Under the pieces are notes generated by a model that saw only the letters and a program-made list of their open reading frames with translations, was not told where the DNA came from and did not search any database. DNA of 64,000 bases. It comes from Pseudomonas sp. (GTDB lineage: Bacteria > Pseudomonadota > Gammaproteobacteria > Pseudomonadales > Pseudomonadaceae). Positions 19,540 through 28,215 of this stretch are shown one piece after another; position 1 is the first letter of the stretch; every line of letters starts with the position of its first letter. The DNA is taken from the NCBI RefSeq assembly GCF_030690725.1, contig NZ_JAUYGD010000004.1, forward strand, positions 53,327 through 117,326. Direction: 5' to 3'. The translations under genes and the position numbers were made by a program.

Positions 19540-19962
19540 GATCAGGCACGTTTGCGACGTGTTGCGCGTTGCACTCTTGCTCAGGTGGCCGCTCTGCACG
19601 GCCTGGCTGTTGCTATATGGCTGTCTCGGGCCACAGCGCTAACGGGGTTGGCAACTCAGGCGATTTCCAGGGCCATTGTCTGCGGCTGTCGACTTCAGCA
19701 TGACTGGCGAGTGCCAGGTAGGTGTCGATATGTCGCGGGTGGCCGCTGGCGCTTTCGAGTTGTGTGGCGGCGTTAGGTCTATGGTTTGGCATAACTCACG
19801 GCGAACCTGAGTTGTCCCGCCAGACTGCGCATCGGCCTGTGGTTCGCATCAGCTACTCCGGTTCTTCCGGGGTCTATGCTGCGCGGCCATCTGGCCTGGG
19901 TGGTGAGCGATCTAGTGGGTAACCGGCAAGCTGCCGCTGAAACCAGATACCTGCATACTCAT
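19540..19962 (-). other. Probable decayed minus-strand gene
   Basis: The 756 bases between pckA and recQ hold no intact gene. On the minus strand a textbook ribosome-binding site (AAAAAAGGAG) precedes ATGAGTATG at 19962/19956, but the frame stops after about 16 codons. Further down, another frame gives MPNHRPNAATQLESASGH..., about 60 residues, and a third ends ARVQRATRRKRA just before the terminator. Signals at both ends with frame breaks between suggest a pseudogene, possibly of a basic-tailed protein. A regulatory RNA with a short leader peptide is an alternative. The remaining 19963-20092 shows no gene. Confidence 0.4.
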
Positions 19963-20092
19963 CTCCTTTTTTATTTGCATGGTTTGAATGTACGCCTGTG
20001 TGGCCCGTGGTGTTAGTTGGATTGGCAATAGCAGCGCGGCTTGTAGGAATTAATCATTGTTTGCCGCCAGTGCGGTCAATGGAGTGACAGCT

Positions 20093-22036
20093 ATGAGTAC
20101 CCTTGAGCGTGTGTTTGGTTTTCAGCAACTGCGTCCTGGCCAGGAGCGGGTGGTGACGGCCGTGCTGGCGGGCCGTTCGGCGGCGGCGATCTTCCCCACA
20201 GGTTCGGGCAAGTCGCTGTGCTACCAGCTGCCGGCGCTGCATCTGCCGCACCTGACGTTGGTGGTCTCGCCCTTGCTGGCGCTGATGCAGGATCAGTTGG
20301 CGTTTCTGCATAGCCGTGGCATCAGCGCCGCCAGTATCGATTCGGCGCAAAGCCGCGAGGAGGCCAGCGCGGTGATGACGCGGGCGAAATCCGGCGAGCT
20401 GAAGATTCTGATGATCTCGGTCGAACGCCTGAAAAATGAGCGTTTTCGCAACTTTATCGCCCAGGTACCGATCTCGTTGCTGGTGATCGACGAGGCCCAC
20501 TGCATTTCCGAGTGGGGGCACAACTTCCGTCCGGATTACCTCAAGCTGCCGGATTACCAGCGCCAGTTCGGCATCCCGCAGGTGCTGCTGCTCACCGCCA
20601 CGGCCACGCCGCCGGTGATTGCCGATATGCAGCAGAAGTTCGCCATCGCCGCCGATGATGTGGTCACTACCGGTTTCTATCGCGCCAACCTCAACCTGCT
20701 GGTCGAGCCGGTCAGTGGTGCTGACAAGCAGCGCCGTCTGGAGCAGTGGCTGGGTGCCAAGGCCGGGCAGCCGAGTATTGTCTACGTGACCCAGCAGAAG
20801 ACCGCCGAGCAGGTGGCTGCGCGCCTGAGCCAGCGCGGCATTGCTGCCAGTGCCTACCACGCCGGTATGCCACATGAGGCCCGTGAGGCGATTCAGCGCC
20901 AGTTTATGGCCGGGCAGATCAACTGCATCGTCGCCACCATCGCCTTTGGCATGGGTATCGATAAGTCGGACATCCGCAATGTGCTGCACTTCGACCTGCC
21001 GAAATCCATCGAGAATTACAGCCAGGAAATCGGCCGCGCCGGCCGCGATGGTCAGCCCTCCGATTGCCTGGTGCTGGCCAACCGCGACAGCCTCAACGTG
21101 CTGGAAAACTTCGTTTACGGCGACACGCCGGAGCTGGACGGCATTCGTTGTGTACTGGATGAGTTGCTGGGCAGCACTGCGCCTGGAAACAATGGCAGCG
21201 GCGAATGGGAGCTGATGCTCAACCAGCTTTCCGAGCAGAGCAATATTCGCCAGTTGCCGCTGAAAACCCTGCTGGTGCAGCTGGAGTTACGCGGCATCAT
21301 TGCTCCGCGTTACGCCTATTTCGCCGAATATCGCTTCAAATTCCTCTTGGAGCCCGAAGCGCTGCTGGAAAAGTTCGAGGGTGAGCGGCGGCAGTTTGTC
21401 GAGGCGCTGGTCGCTACCTCACAACGCGCACGCACCTGGTGCACGGTGGACTTCGACCAGCTCTACCAACAGCACCAGGCTGAGCGCGGCCGGGTGATCA
21501 AGGCCCTGGATTACTTCCAGGAAAAGGGCTGGATTGAGCTGGAAAGCAAGCAGATGACTGAGGTCTACGCGCTGCTCGACCCAGGCTTCGACCCAGTTGC
21601 CCTGAGCGGCGAATTGCACGGCTATTTCAGCCAGCAGGAAGCCAGCGAAATCCGTCGGATTCACGCCATGCTCGCGCTTTTTGCCAGCGAACAGTGCCTG
21701 AGCCAGCGCTTGGCCGCCTATTTCGGCGACGCCAACGCGCCGCAGCAATGTGGGCATTGTTCAGTATGCCGTGGGCAAGTGGCCCAGTTACCTGCGCCAC
21801 CGGCCTTACCGCCGCTGGTGGAGAAGGATGTGCACGGGCTATGCGACGGCTTTGTGCGCAAGCATCAGGAGCTCAAAGGCAGCGCACCAAGCGCCGAGTG
21901 CCTGACGCGCTTTCTCTGCGGTATCAGCGTGCCGCTGTTTACCAAGCTCAAGGCGCGCCAGCTCGGCGGGTTTGCCGCGTTGGAAGATTATCCCTACGCC
22001 GAGGTGCGCACTTGGTTGGCGGGGCAGCAGGGATAG
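20093..22036 (+). CDS. RecQ-family ATP-dependent DNA helicase
   Basis: A 3'-5' DNA helicase of 647 residues. It begins directly with the RecQ motif 0 region (FGFQQLRPGQERVV). Walker A is FPTGSGKSLCYQLPAL, Walker B is DEAHCISEWGHNFRPDY, and motif VI reads QEIGRAGRDGQPSDC. A cysteine cluster typical of the zinc-binding region appears late (QQCGHCSVCRG), further C-terminal than in classical RecQ, and no clear HRDC domain is seen. This is probably a second RecQ paralogue rather than the main one. GGAG precedes the ATG at 20093, so the longer frame from 20057 is rejected. Confidence 0.9.
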   Translation: MSTLERVFGFQQLRPGQERVVTAVLAGRSAAAIFPTGSGKSLCYQLPALHLPHLTLVVSPLLALMQDQLAFLHSRGISAASIDSAQSREEASAVMTRAKSGELKILMISVERLKNERFRNFIAQVPISLLVIDEAHCISEWGHNFRPDYLKLPDYQRQFGIPQVLLLTATATPPVIADMQQKFAIAADDVVTTGFYRANLNLLVEPVSGADKQRRLEQWLGAKAGQPSIVYVTQQKTAEQVAARLSQRGIAASAYHAGMPHEAREAIQRQFMAGQINCIVATIAFGMGIDKSDIRNVLHFDLPKSIENYSQEIGRAGRDGQPSDCLVLANRDSLNVLENFVYGDTPELDGIRCVLDELLGSTAPGNNGSGEWELMLNQLSEQSNIRQLPLKTLLVQLELRGIIAPRYAYFAEYRFKFLLEPEALLEKFEGERRQFVEALVATSQRARTWCTVDFDQLYQQHQAERGRVIKALDYFQEKGWIELESKQMTEVYALLDPGFDPVALSGELHGYFSQQEASEIRRIHAMLALFASEQCLSQRLAAYFGDANAPQQCGHCSVCRGQVAQLPAPPALPPLVEKDVHGLCDGFVRKHQELKGSAPSAECLTRFLCGISVPLFTKLKARQLGGFAALEDYPYAEVRTWLAGQQG

Positions 22037-22039
22037 CCG

Positions 22040-22477
22040 CTACTCGCCGATATCCTCGTTCCACAGCGTCGGCTGGGCGGCGATAAAGTCCTGCATCAGG
22101 TGCAGGCATTCGCTGTTGTGCAGCACATCGAGCTGCACGCCGCGCTCGCGCAGCAGCGCTTCTTCGCCGAGGAAGGTCTGGTTCTCGCCGATGATCACCT
22201 TGGGGATGCCATACAGCAGGATCGCCCCGCTGCACATCGCGCAGGGTGAGAGGGTGGTGTAGAGCACCGACTCGCGGTAGGTCTGCGCGCTCTGCCGGCC
22301 GGCGTTTTCCAGGGCGTCCATTTCACCATGGCGAATGGCGCTGCCCTGTTGCACGCGGCGGTTGTGTCCGCGGCCGATAATCTGGCCGTTGTGCACCAGC
22401 ACCGAACCGATCGGGATGCCGCCTTCGGCCAGGCCCTGACGGGCTTCGTCGATGGCTGCTTGCATAAACATGTCCAT
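22040..22477 (-). CDS. Cytosine/nucleoside deaminase of the yeast Fcy1 type
   Basis: A 145-residue zinc-dependent deaminase. The zinc ligands and catalytic glutamate are in RHGEMDALENAG and the PCAMC of YTTLSPCAMCSGAILLYG. The following GIPKVIIGENQTF and the C-terminal WNEDIGE closely echo yeast cytosine deaminase, which ends in WFEDIGE. This makes cytosine to uracil conversion more likely than tRNA adenosine deamination. GAGGGG lies before the ATG. It is convergent with the recQ-like gene with only three bases between them. Confidence 0.85.
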   Translation of the reverse strand: MDMFMQAAIDEARQGLAEGGIPIGSVLVHNGQIIGRGHNRRVQQGSAIRHGEMDALENAGRQSAQTYRESVLYTTLSPCAMCSGAILLYGIPKVIIGENQTFLGEEALLRERGVQLDVLHNSECLHLMQDFIAAQPTLWNEDIGE

Positions 22478-22505
22478 GGTTCGCCCCTCGCTAGAACAAC
22501 TCAGT

Positions 22506-23117
22506 TCATTTTTGCTGCGCGCTCTGTCCCTGGTTCAGGGTCCATTCCAGCACCTCGCGGGCCAGTTGGTCGCCGGCTTGGCCGAAGGCGTTGACCACCG
22601 CTGGCACCGAGGTGTCGCTGGCCGCCTGGCTGACTTCGAAACGCCGGCTGGCGAGGATGCGCAGGCTGCCGCTCTGCACCAAGCGGGCCTCGAACAGGAT
22701 GCGCGCGGCCGGGCGGCCGTTCTGGTATTCGCTGTGGAAGGCGCGCAGGTCGCCGTCCAGTTCCAGGTCGGCCTGCAGGCGGCTTTCATCGCTGCTCACC
22801 GCTTTGAGGCGGCCGTCGTCGAGGAAGGCATCGATCAGCCGGTCGCGCAGCAGCAGCGGTGCGCGGTCGCTCCAGCGCACGCCTTGGTAGGCGCTGATCT
22901 GATCGCCTGGCGGCAATACGGCAATCCGCGTGCTGTCGAGCAGCTGGCTGCTGTAGGGCTTGTTCACCCGCAGCGCCCAGTCGGCGCTGGCGTCATGGCT
23001 GGGCAGGCTGCTGGCCGGCAGGCGGTAGATGCTCAGCACCTGGCTTTTCGGCAAGACCGAGCAGGCGGCCAGGCTGCCGATCAGCAAGAGGGCGGCGAGC
23101 AGGCGAAGACGGCTCAT
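22506..23117 (-). CDS. ABC-transport auxiliary lipoprotein (PqiC/DUF330-like)
   Basis: A 203-residue lipoprotein, last gene of a four-gene Mla-like operon. The N-terminus MSRLRLLAALLLIGSLAAC carries a lipobox ending in Cys19. The family partners with MCE proteins and probably sits on the inner face of the outer membrane, bridging lipid transfer. Its start overlaps the MCE gene stop by four bases, supporting coupled translation. Confidence 0.85.
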   Translation of the reverse strand: MSRLRLLAALLLIGSLAACSVLPKSQVLSIYRLPASSLPSHDASADWALRVNKPYSSQLLDSTRIAVLPPGDQISAYQGVRWSDRAPLLLRDRLIDAFLDDGRLKAVSSDESRLQADLELDGDLRAFHSEYQNGRPAARILFEARLVQSGSLRILASRRFEVSQAASDTSVPAVVNAFGQAGDQLAREVLEWTLNQGQSAQQK

Positions 23118-24031
23118 GGTTGAAACTCCTTGATGGTGTCGCTGCGCAGCAGGTAGCCGGCCGGGTCTTCCTCCAGGCGGCGGGCGAAGGAGCGCAGGGC
23201 GCTGAGGGTTTCGCGCAGTTCGATAATGGTCGGGCCCAGTTCGCCGATGCCCTGCATGCCGCCGTCGAGGGCGGCGCGGTTGTCGCTGAGCAGGCGCTCG
23301 ACGTTGTTGCTGCTGCGCTCCAGTGAGGCCATCAGGCGGCTGGCGCTGTCCAGCGCTTCGCGGCCCTGGCCGCTGAGCAGCTGGTTGGCGTTGCGCATCA
23401 GGTCGGCGGCTTCCTGGCTGGCCGTGCTCATCTGTTGCAGGGCGGTACGCAGCTCGTCGCGCTGCTCGGCGACGCTGGCGCTGGTCTGTTCGATGTTTTC
23501 CAGGGTGCGCGAGATGCGCCCGATATTGTCGCGGGAGAACAGCTGGTTGGCGCGGTTGAGCAGGCGCGTGACGCTGAGCACCAGGTCTTCGCCATTGGAC
23601 ATCAGGCGTGACAGCGGAGAAGGATCGGCGATGATTTCCGCTCGTTGATCGCCCTTGCTGACCAGCATGGGGCTTTCCGGCGAGCCGCTGTGCAGCTGGA
23701 TCAGCGAGGCGCCGGTGATCCCGGTGATCGACAGACGGGCGCGGGTGTCTTCTTTGATCGGCGTGTTGGCGTTGACGCGGATATGCGCGCGCACTTTGCG
23801 TGGGTCATTCGGGTCGAGGCGCAGGCTGATCACATCGCCGACCTTGATTCCGCTGTATTGCACGGCACTGCCCTGGGACAGGCCGCTGACGGCCTCGGTG
23901 AAGATCACATCGTAGTCGTTGATTTCCTGGTCCGAGCTGGCTTTGCTCAGCCACAGGGCAAAGCCCAGTGCGGCGGCGACCATCAGCACGGTAAACAGGC
24001 CGATCAATACGTGGTGGGCGCGTGGTTCCAT
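23114..24031 (-). CDS. MlaD-like MCE-domain protein
   Basis: A 305-residue periplasmic lipid-binding subunit. One N-terminal membrane anchor (HHVLIGLFTVLMVAAALGFA) is followed by the MCE domain near residues 38-115 (YDVIFTEAVSGLSQGSAVQY). A long coiled-coil region rich in polar residues runs from about 165 to 285. GGAG precedes the ATG, which follows directly on the ATPase stop. One MCE domain plus a coiled coil suggests a hexameric ring or tunnel as in MlaD/PqiB relatives. Confidence 0.92.
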   Translation of the reverse strand: MEPRAHHVLIGLFTVLMVAAALGFALWLSKASSDQEINDYDVIFTEAVSGLSQGSAVQYSGIKVGDVISLRLDPNDPRKVRAHIRVNANTPIKEDTRARLSITGITGASLIQLHSGSPESPMLVSKGDQRAEIIADPSPLSRLMSNGEDLVLSVTRLLNRANQLFSRDNIGRISRTLENIEQTSASVAEQRDELRTALQQMSTASQEAADLMRNANQLLSGQGREALDSASRLMASLERSSNNVERLLSDNRAALDGGMQGIGELGPTIIELRETLSALRSFARRLEEDPAGYLLRSDTIKEFQP

Positions 24032-24820
24032 TCAATTTCTCCCTGGCGCGCTGTTAGCGGCCTGTTCGGCTGCGCGTCCGCGCGGGCCGTGAAAATACTC
24101 GTGAATCCAAGGGTTGTCGGTGGCGGTCACGACATCCAGGCGGTCGGCCACCAGCACGCGTTTTTCTGCGAGCACGGCCACTCGGTCGCAGATGGTATAG
24201 AGGGTGTCCAGGTCATGGGTGACCAGAAACACGCTAAGCCCCAGGGCATCGCGCAGGGTCAGGATCAGTTGATCGAAGGCCGCCGCGCCAATCGGGTCGA
24301 GCCCGGCGGTGGGCTCGTCGAGAAACAGGATGTCCGGCTCCAGAGCTAGCGCCCGCCCCAGCGCTGCACGTTTGATCATGCCGCCGGACAACTCGGTCGG
24401 GTATTTGTCGCCGGCTTCACGCGGCAGACCGACCAGCGCCAGTTTGACCTGGGCCAGGCGTTCGGCGGCAGCGCGGGTGAGGCCGGCATGTTCGAGCAGC
24501 GGCAGGGCGATATTTTCGGTCACCGTCAGCGAAGAAAACAGCGCGCCGCGTTGATACAGCACGCCGAAACGCCGCTCCAGCTGCGAGCGCTGCTCGGGCG
24601 GCAGGCTCAGCAACTCCTCGCCAAATACCCGCACGGTGCCGGCGTTGGCGCGGCGCAGGCCGAGAATACTGCGCAGCAGCACCGACTTGCCGGTGCCCGA
24701 GCCGCCGACCACGCCGAGCACTTCGCCGCGGTACAGGTCCAGTGCCAGGTCCTGGTGCACGGTCTGCGCGCCGAAGCGGTTGACCAGGTTGCGTACCTCG
24801 ATAATCGCTTCGCCCGTCAC
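24032..24820 (-). CDS. MlaF-like ABC ATPase
   Basis: A 262-residue ATP-binding subunit. Walker A is VVGGSGTGKSVLLRSI, the signature is LSGGMIKRAALGRALAL and Walker B is DILFLDEPTAGLDPIG. LSGGM(I/Q)KR is the form typical of lipid-transport MlaF ATPases. The start overlaps the permease stop by four bases. It would energise the MlaE-like permease encoded upstream. Confidence 0.95.
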   Translation of the reverse strand: MTGEAIIEVRNLVNRFGAQTVHQDLALDLYRGEVLGVVGGSGTGKSVLLRSILGLRRANAGTVRVFGEELLSLPPEQRSQLERRFGVLYQRGALFSSLTVTENIALPLLEHAGLTRAAAERLAQVKLALVGLPREAGDKYPTELSGGMIKRAALGRALALEPDILFLDEPTAGLDPIGAAAFDQLILTLRDALGLSVFLVTHDLDTLYTICDRVAVLAEKRVLVADRLDVVTATDNPWIHEYFHGPRGRAAEQAANSAPGRN

Positions 24821-25962
24821 CAGCCCATCTCCATCAGAAACAGCGCGGCCAGGGCATCGAGCACGATCACCACGAAAATCGACTGGACCACGCTGGAGGT
24901 GGTGCGCTCGCCCACCGATTGCGCGCTGCCGGTGACCTTGAAGCCTTCCAGGCAGCCGATCACGGCGATCAGGAAGGCAAACAGCGGCGCCTTGGCCATG
25001 CCCACGACAAAGTGCTTGAGGGCGATATTTTCTTGCAGCATGGCCAGGTACATGGTCGGCGAGATGTCCAGACTCAGGGCGCAGACCACCGCGCCGCCGA
25101 GGATGCCGCTGAGCATGGCGATAAAGGTGAGGATCGGCAGGGCGATCAGCAGGGCGAACACCCGTGGCAGCACCAGCAGCTCCATGGGGCTCAGGCCCAG
25201 GGTACGGATGGCGTCGATTTCCTCGTTGGCCTTCATCGAGCCGATCTGCGCGGTAAAGGCGCTGGCGGTGCGTCCGGCCATCAGAATGGCGGTGAGCAGC
25301 ACGCCGAACTCACGCAAGAAGGAGAACGCCACCAGGTCGACCGTATAGATACTCGCGCCAAAATCGGCGAGCACCGTGGCGCCGAGAAAGGCCACTACCG
25401 CGCCGACCAGAAAGGTCAGCAGGGCGACGATGGGCACGGCATTCAGGCCGCTCTGCTGTAAATGCGCGACCAGCGAGGTGATGCGCCAGCGGCCGGGGCG
25501 CAGGAGGATGGCGAACATTGCCGCCAGGGTCATGCCGATAAAGCCGAGCAGCGCCACACCTTGCTGCCAGAGTTCTTCCACGGCCTGGCCGATCTGCCCG
25601 AAAAATTCGCGCCAGGCGGGGATACGCTTGGTTGGCAGCGCGTCACCGGCATCGGCGATGGCGTTACCTACCGCCTGCAACAACGCGCGGCGCTCGCTGG
25701 CCAGGCCCGGTGCGTCGTTGGCCAGTTGCGCCAGGCGCTGGCTGCCGAGTAACTCCACCAACAGCGCGGCGCCGGCGGTGTCCAGCGCGCCAAGGTCTTG
25801 CAGGTCAATACTGGCGGCACTGTTCAGCGTGCCGCGCAGTGCCAGTACCTCGGTTTCCAGGCTGGCGTAGTGAGGCAGCGTCCAGTCGCCGCCGATGCGC
25901 AAGCCAGAAGGCGCATCCGTGCGGCTGGATTCAAGCGGCGTAATAAAGGGGGCTGTGCTCAT
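24817..25962 (-). CDS. MlaE-like permease with N-terminal STAS-like domain
   Basis: A 381-residue inner-membrane permease and the first gene of the operon. The first 110 residues resemble a STAS domain (SIDLQDLGALDTAGAALLVELL), a role played by the separate MlaB in the classical Mla system, so MlaB appears fused here. The permease part carries GVLLTAILMAGRTASAFTAQ and IGSMKANEEIDAIRTLGLSP, the conserved MlaE EQ-loop region. Gene order permease, ATPase, MCE, lipoprotein agrees with my memory of P. aeruginosa PA3211-PA3214. Confidence 0.93.
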   Translation of the reverse strand: MSTAPFITPLESSRTDAPSGLRIGGDWTLPHYASLETEVLALRGTLNSAASIDLQDLGALDTAGAALLVELLGSQRLAQLANDAPGLASERRALLQAVGNAIADAGDALPTKRIPAWREFFGQIGQAVEELWQQGVALLGFIGMTLAAMFAILLRPGRWRITSLVAHLQQSGLNAVPIVALLTFLVGAVVAFLGATVLADFGASIYTVDLVAFSFLREFGVLLTAILMAGRTASAFTAQIGSMKANEEIDAIRTLGLSPMELLVLPRVFALLIALPILTFIAMLSGILGGAVVCALSLDISPTMYLAMLQENIALKHFVVGMAKAPLFAFLIAVIGCLEGFKVTGSAQSVGERTTSSVVQSIFVVIVLDALAALFLMEMGW

Positions 25963-26013
25963 GGGCCACAGCTTAACCTTCTAGCCGAGGCTACGCCCAG
26001 CCTACTGCGGGGT

Positions 26014-26940
26014 TTAACCGTCAGCAGTGATTTCAGCGATCAGCTCACGCAGCGCCGCCTCGGCATCCTCGTTGGCCACCTGGCAGGTGCCGGCGTTGGC
26101 GTGGCCGCCGCCGTTGTAGCTCAGGCACAGTTCGCCGACATTGGTATTGGAACTGCGGTCGAGGATCGATTTGCCAATGGCGAACACGGTGTTCTGCTGT
26201 TTAACGCCCCACATCACGTGGATTGAGATATTGCACTGCGGATACAGCGCATAGATGACGAAGCGGTTGACCGCGTAGATCGTCTCCTCGTTACGCAGAT
26301 CCAGCACCACCAGGTTGTGGTAGACCGTGGCGCAGCGCTGGATCTGCGCCTTGGCTTCGCGTTGGTGCTCCAGATAGAGCGCCACGCGCTCATCGACATC
26401 CGGCAGTTCGAGGATTTCCGCAATGCCGTGGGTCTGGCAGAAGTCGATCAGCTGCATCATCAGTTGGTAGTTGGAGATGCGGAAGTCGCGGAAACGCCCG
26501 AGGCCGGTGCGTGCATCCATGATAAAGCTCAGCAGTTCCCAGCCCTGCGGGTCGAGGATGTCGTCGCGGCTGAATTGTGCGGCATCGGCCTTGTCCACGG
26601 CCTCCATCATTTCGTCCCAGTCCCGTGGGAAGGCGTCGTGGCCGCCGTAGTGCTTCCACACCACCCTGGCTGCAGACGGCGCATCGGCATCAATCAGGTG
26701 ATTGCTCGCTGGCTGGTTGCGGATGGTCTCGCTGAGGTGGTGGTCAAAGGCCAGGTAACAGCCGGGCACGTAGGGCAGGTTGGTGGTGATGTCGTTGCTG
26801 GTGATCGCCACTTTGCCGTCCTGCATGTCCTTGGGGTGGACGAAGAGGATGTCGTCGATCAGGTTGAGGTGTTTGAGCAGGGCGGCGCATACCAGGCCGT
26901 CAAAATCACTGCGGGTGACCAAGCGGTAAAGACTGGACAT
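26014..26940 (-). CDS. DHH-family phosphoesterase
   Basis: A 308-residue protein with the DHH metal-binding signatures: RSDFDGL near residues 11-17, AFDHHLSET near 74-82, and the C-terminal nucleotide-binding GGGHANAGTC. The family includes exopolyphosphatases and small-RNA or cyclic-dinucleotide nucleases; pseudomonad members are often named exopolyphosphatase without proof. GGAGATGC precedes the ATG at 26940. The open frame continues 66 codons upstream but is not protein-like. It is divergent from the cupin gene. Confidence 0.88.
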   Translation of the reverse strand: MSSLYRLVTRSDFDGLVCAALLKHLNLIDDILFVHPKDMQDGKVAITSNDITTNLPYVPGCYLAFDHHLSETIRNQPASNHLIDADAPSAARVVWKHYGGHDAFPRDWDEMMEAVDKADAAQFSRDDILDPQGWELLSFIMDARTGLGRFRDFRISNYQLMMQLIDFCQTHGIAEILELPDVDERVALYLEHQREAKAQIQRCATVYHNLVVLDLRNEETIYAVNRFVIYALYPQCNISIHVMWGVKQQNTVFAIGKSILDRSSNTNVGELCLSYNGGGHANAGTCQVANEDAEAALRELIAEITADG

Positions 26941-27131
26941 AAAGCATCTCCGGATCGGGCAAGCGGCGGGAATAAACCAACAGGCCCCCTTCAAGGTAGC
27001 ACGCGGTTTGCGCATCAGCCTGGGCGAAGGGGCTGCGTTTCCAGGCAGTTGCAGGTCGACCTCAGGACAGTCGCGGCACGATGGCGGCCCTAGGCTGGCG
27101 TCTGTTGTTCTACCGACCTCAGGAGCCACCC

Positions 27132-27473
27132 ATGTCACCGATTACCGTACTGCGTGATACCCAGCCGACTCCGCTGCTGGATGCCTGCAAATGGACGCGC
27201 ATCGCCGGCGAGCCGCACACCGTCAACCTCAACGCCTACACCTCGGCGGACGGCAGCAAGATCATGGGCACTTGGATCTGCACACCCGGCAAATGGCAGG
27301 TGGCCTATGAAAAATGGGAGTACTGCCACTTTCAGGAGGGCTACTGCATCATCACCCCAGAGGGCCAGGCGCCGATTCACCTGCGCGCCGGCGATATTTT
27401 TATCGTCGAGCCCGGGATGAAGGGCACCTGGGAAGTGATCGAGACGGTGCGCAAATACTTTGTCTTTGCCTGA
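27132..27473 (+). CDS. Cupin-domain protein (EutQ/DUF861-like)
   Basis: A 113-residue single-domain cupin. The core WEYCHFQEGYCIITPEGQ, then HLRAGDIFIVEPGMKGTWEV, matches the small DUF861-type cupins that sit beside amine or sugar metabolism genes. AGGAG precedes the ATG at 27132; the longer frame from 27081 is rejected. Substrate unknown. It is convergent with the lipoprotein gene. Confidence 0.85.
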   Translation: MSPITVLRDTQPTPLLDACKWTRIAGEPHTVNLNAYTSADGSKIMGTWICTPGKWQVAYEKWEYCHFQEGYCIITPEGQAPIHLRAGDIFIVEPGMKGTWEVIETVRKYFVFA

Positions 27474-27483
27474 CCCGTCAGGC
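27468..27483. terminator. Small hairpin in the convergent cupin/lipoprotein gap
   Basis: GCCTGAC-CC-GTCAGGC overlaps the cupin stop codon. The stem is perfect but the loop is only two bases and there is no clear U-run, so terminator activity is uncertain. Confidence 0.4.
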
Positions 27484-27484
27484 C

Positions 27485-28138
27485 TTAGGGCTTAAAGTTG
27501 CGCGCATCCTTGGCCCATTCATCCAGCGCCGGCTTGATGTCCTTGAGGCGTAACTGGGCGCTGTCGTTCTCCAGTTGCAGGCCGTGGCCCTTGCGCACCA
27601 CGCGGGTCATCGGCTGGCTGGTGCGGCCGTCGATGGCTTCCAGCTCGACATAAATACTGCTGTTGAGGTCGCGGGTGCCGGCGGCGGTGCTGGCGGCTGC
27701 GGCTACCAGGGCAATCGGCACCACTTCATAGACTTTCAGCCCTTCCGGCGACAGGTTGACCGCAGTGATCGCCGAGCGCAGCACCAGGGTGTCGCGATCA
27801 GCATATTCGACAACCTTTAGTCGTCCGGCCAGCTCCAGGCGCATGGCCTGCTGCAGATAGAGGGCGATTTCGTCCAGGGTCTGCTGGCTAACTTGCGCAT
27901 TCGGGGTCGGCGCGGGGTAGAACACCGGCCTTTCCACCAACACCGAGCGGTAGCTTTCCGGTTTGAAATCCGCTGATACCCAGCGCATTACCGGCGCGCC
28001 GCTGGCTGACTGCGCCGGCTGCAGCTGCGAGTAATCACTGAGGAAGCCGGAATACTGCGAGGGTTGCGTGGTGTTGCTGGCGCAGGCGGCCAGTAACAGG
28101 GTGGCGGACAAGGCCAGACCAAGGGTTTTCAGCGTCAT
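27485..28138 (-). CDS. DUF3313-type outer-membrane lipoprotein
   Basis: A 217-residue predicted lipoprotein. The signal sequence MTLKTLGLALSATLLLAAC gives a lipobox with Cys19. The mature part begins with SGFLSDYSQLQ and an RWVSADFKPESYRSVLVERP segment typical of DUF3313, a family of unknown function. A small Ala-rich hydrophobic stretch lies near residue 146. Single gene. Confidence 0.8.
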   Translation of the reverse strand: MTLKTLGLALSATLLLAACASNTTQPSQYSGFLSDYSQLQPAQSASGAPVMRWVSADFKPESYRSVLVERPVFYPAPTPNAQVSQQTLDEIALYLQQAMRLELAGRLKVVEYADRDTLVLRSAITAVNLSPEGLKVYEVVPIALVAAAASTAAGTRDLNSSIYVELEAIDGRTSQPMTRVVRKGHGLQLENDSAQLRLKDIKPALDEWAKDARNFKP

Positions 28139-28215
28139 TGCGGTGATCTCGCGAGGGGTGGTTGCCTAACTGTAGACCAGTTTGCGATAGGCAATGCTCT
28201 GCCCTGGCGAGCCCT

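Noticed and set aside
19471..19922. Plus-strand frames of 101 and 66 codons in the pckA-recQ gap
   Set aside because: No ribosome-binding sites and no recognisable sequence; the start, stop and terminator signals here favour the minus strand.
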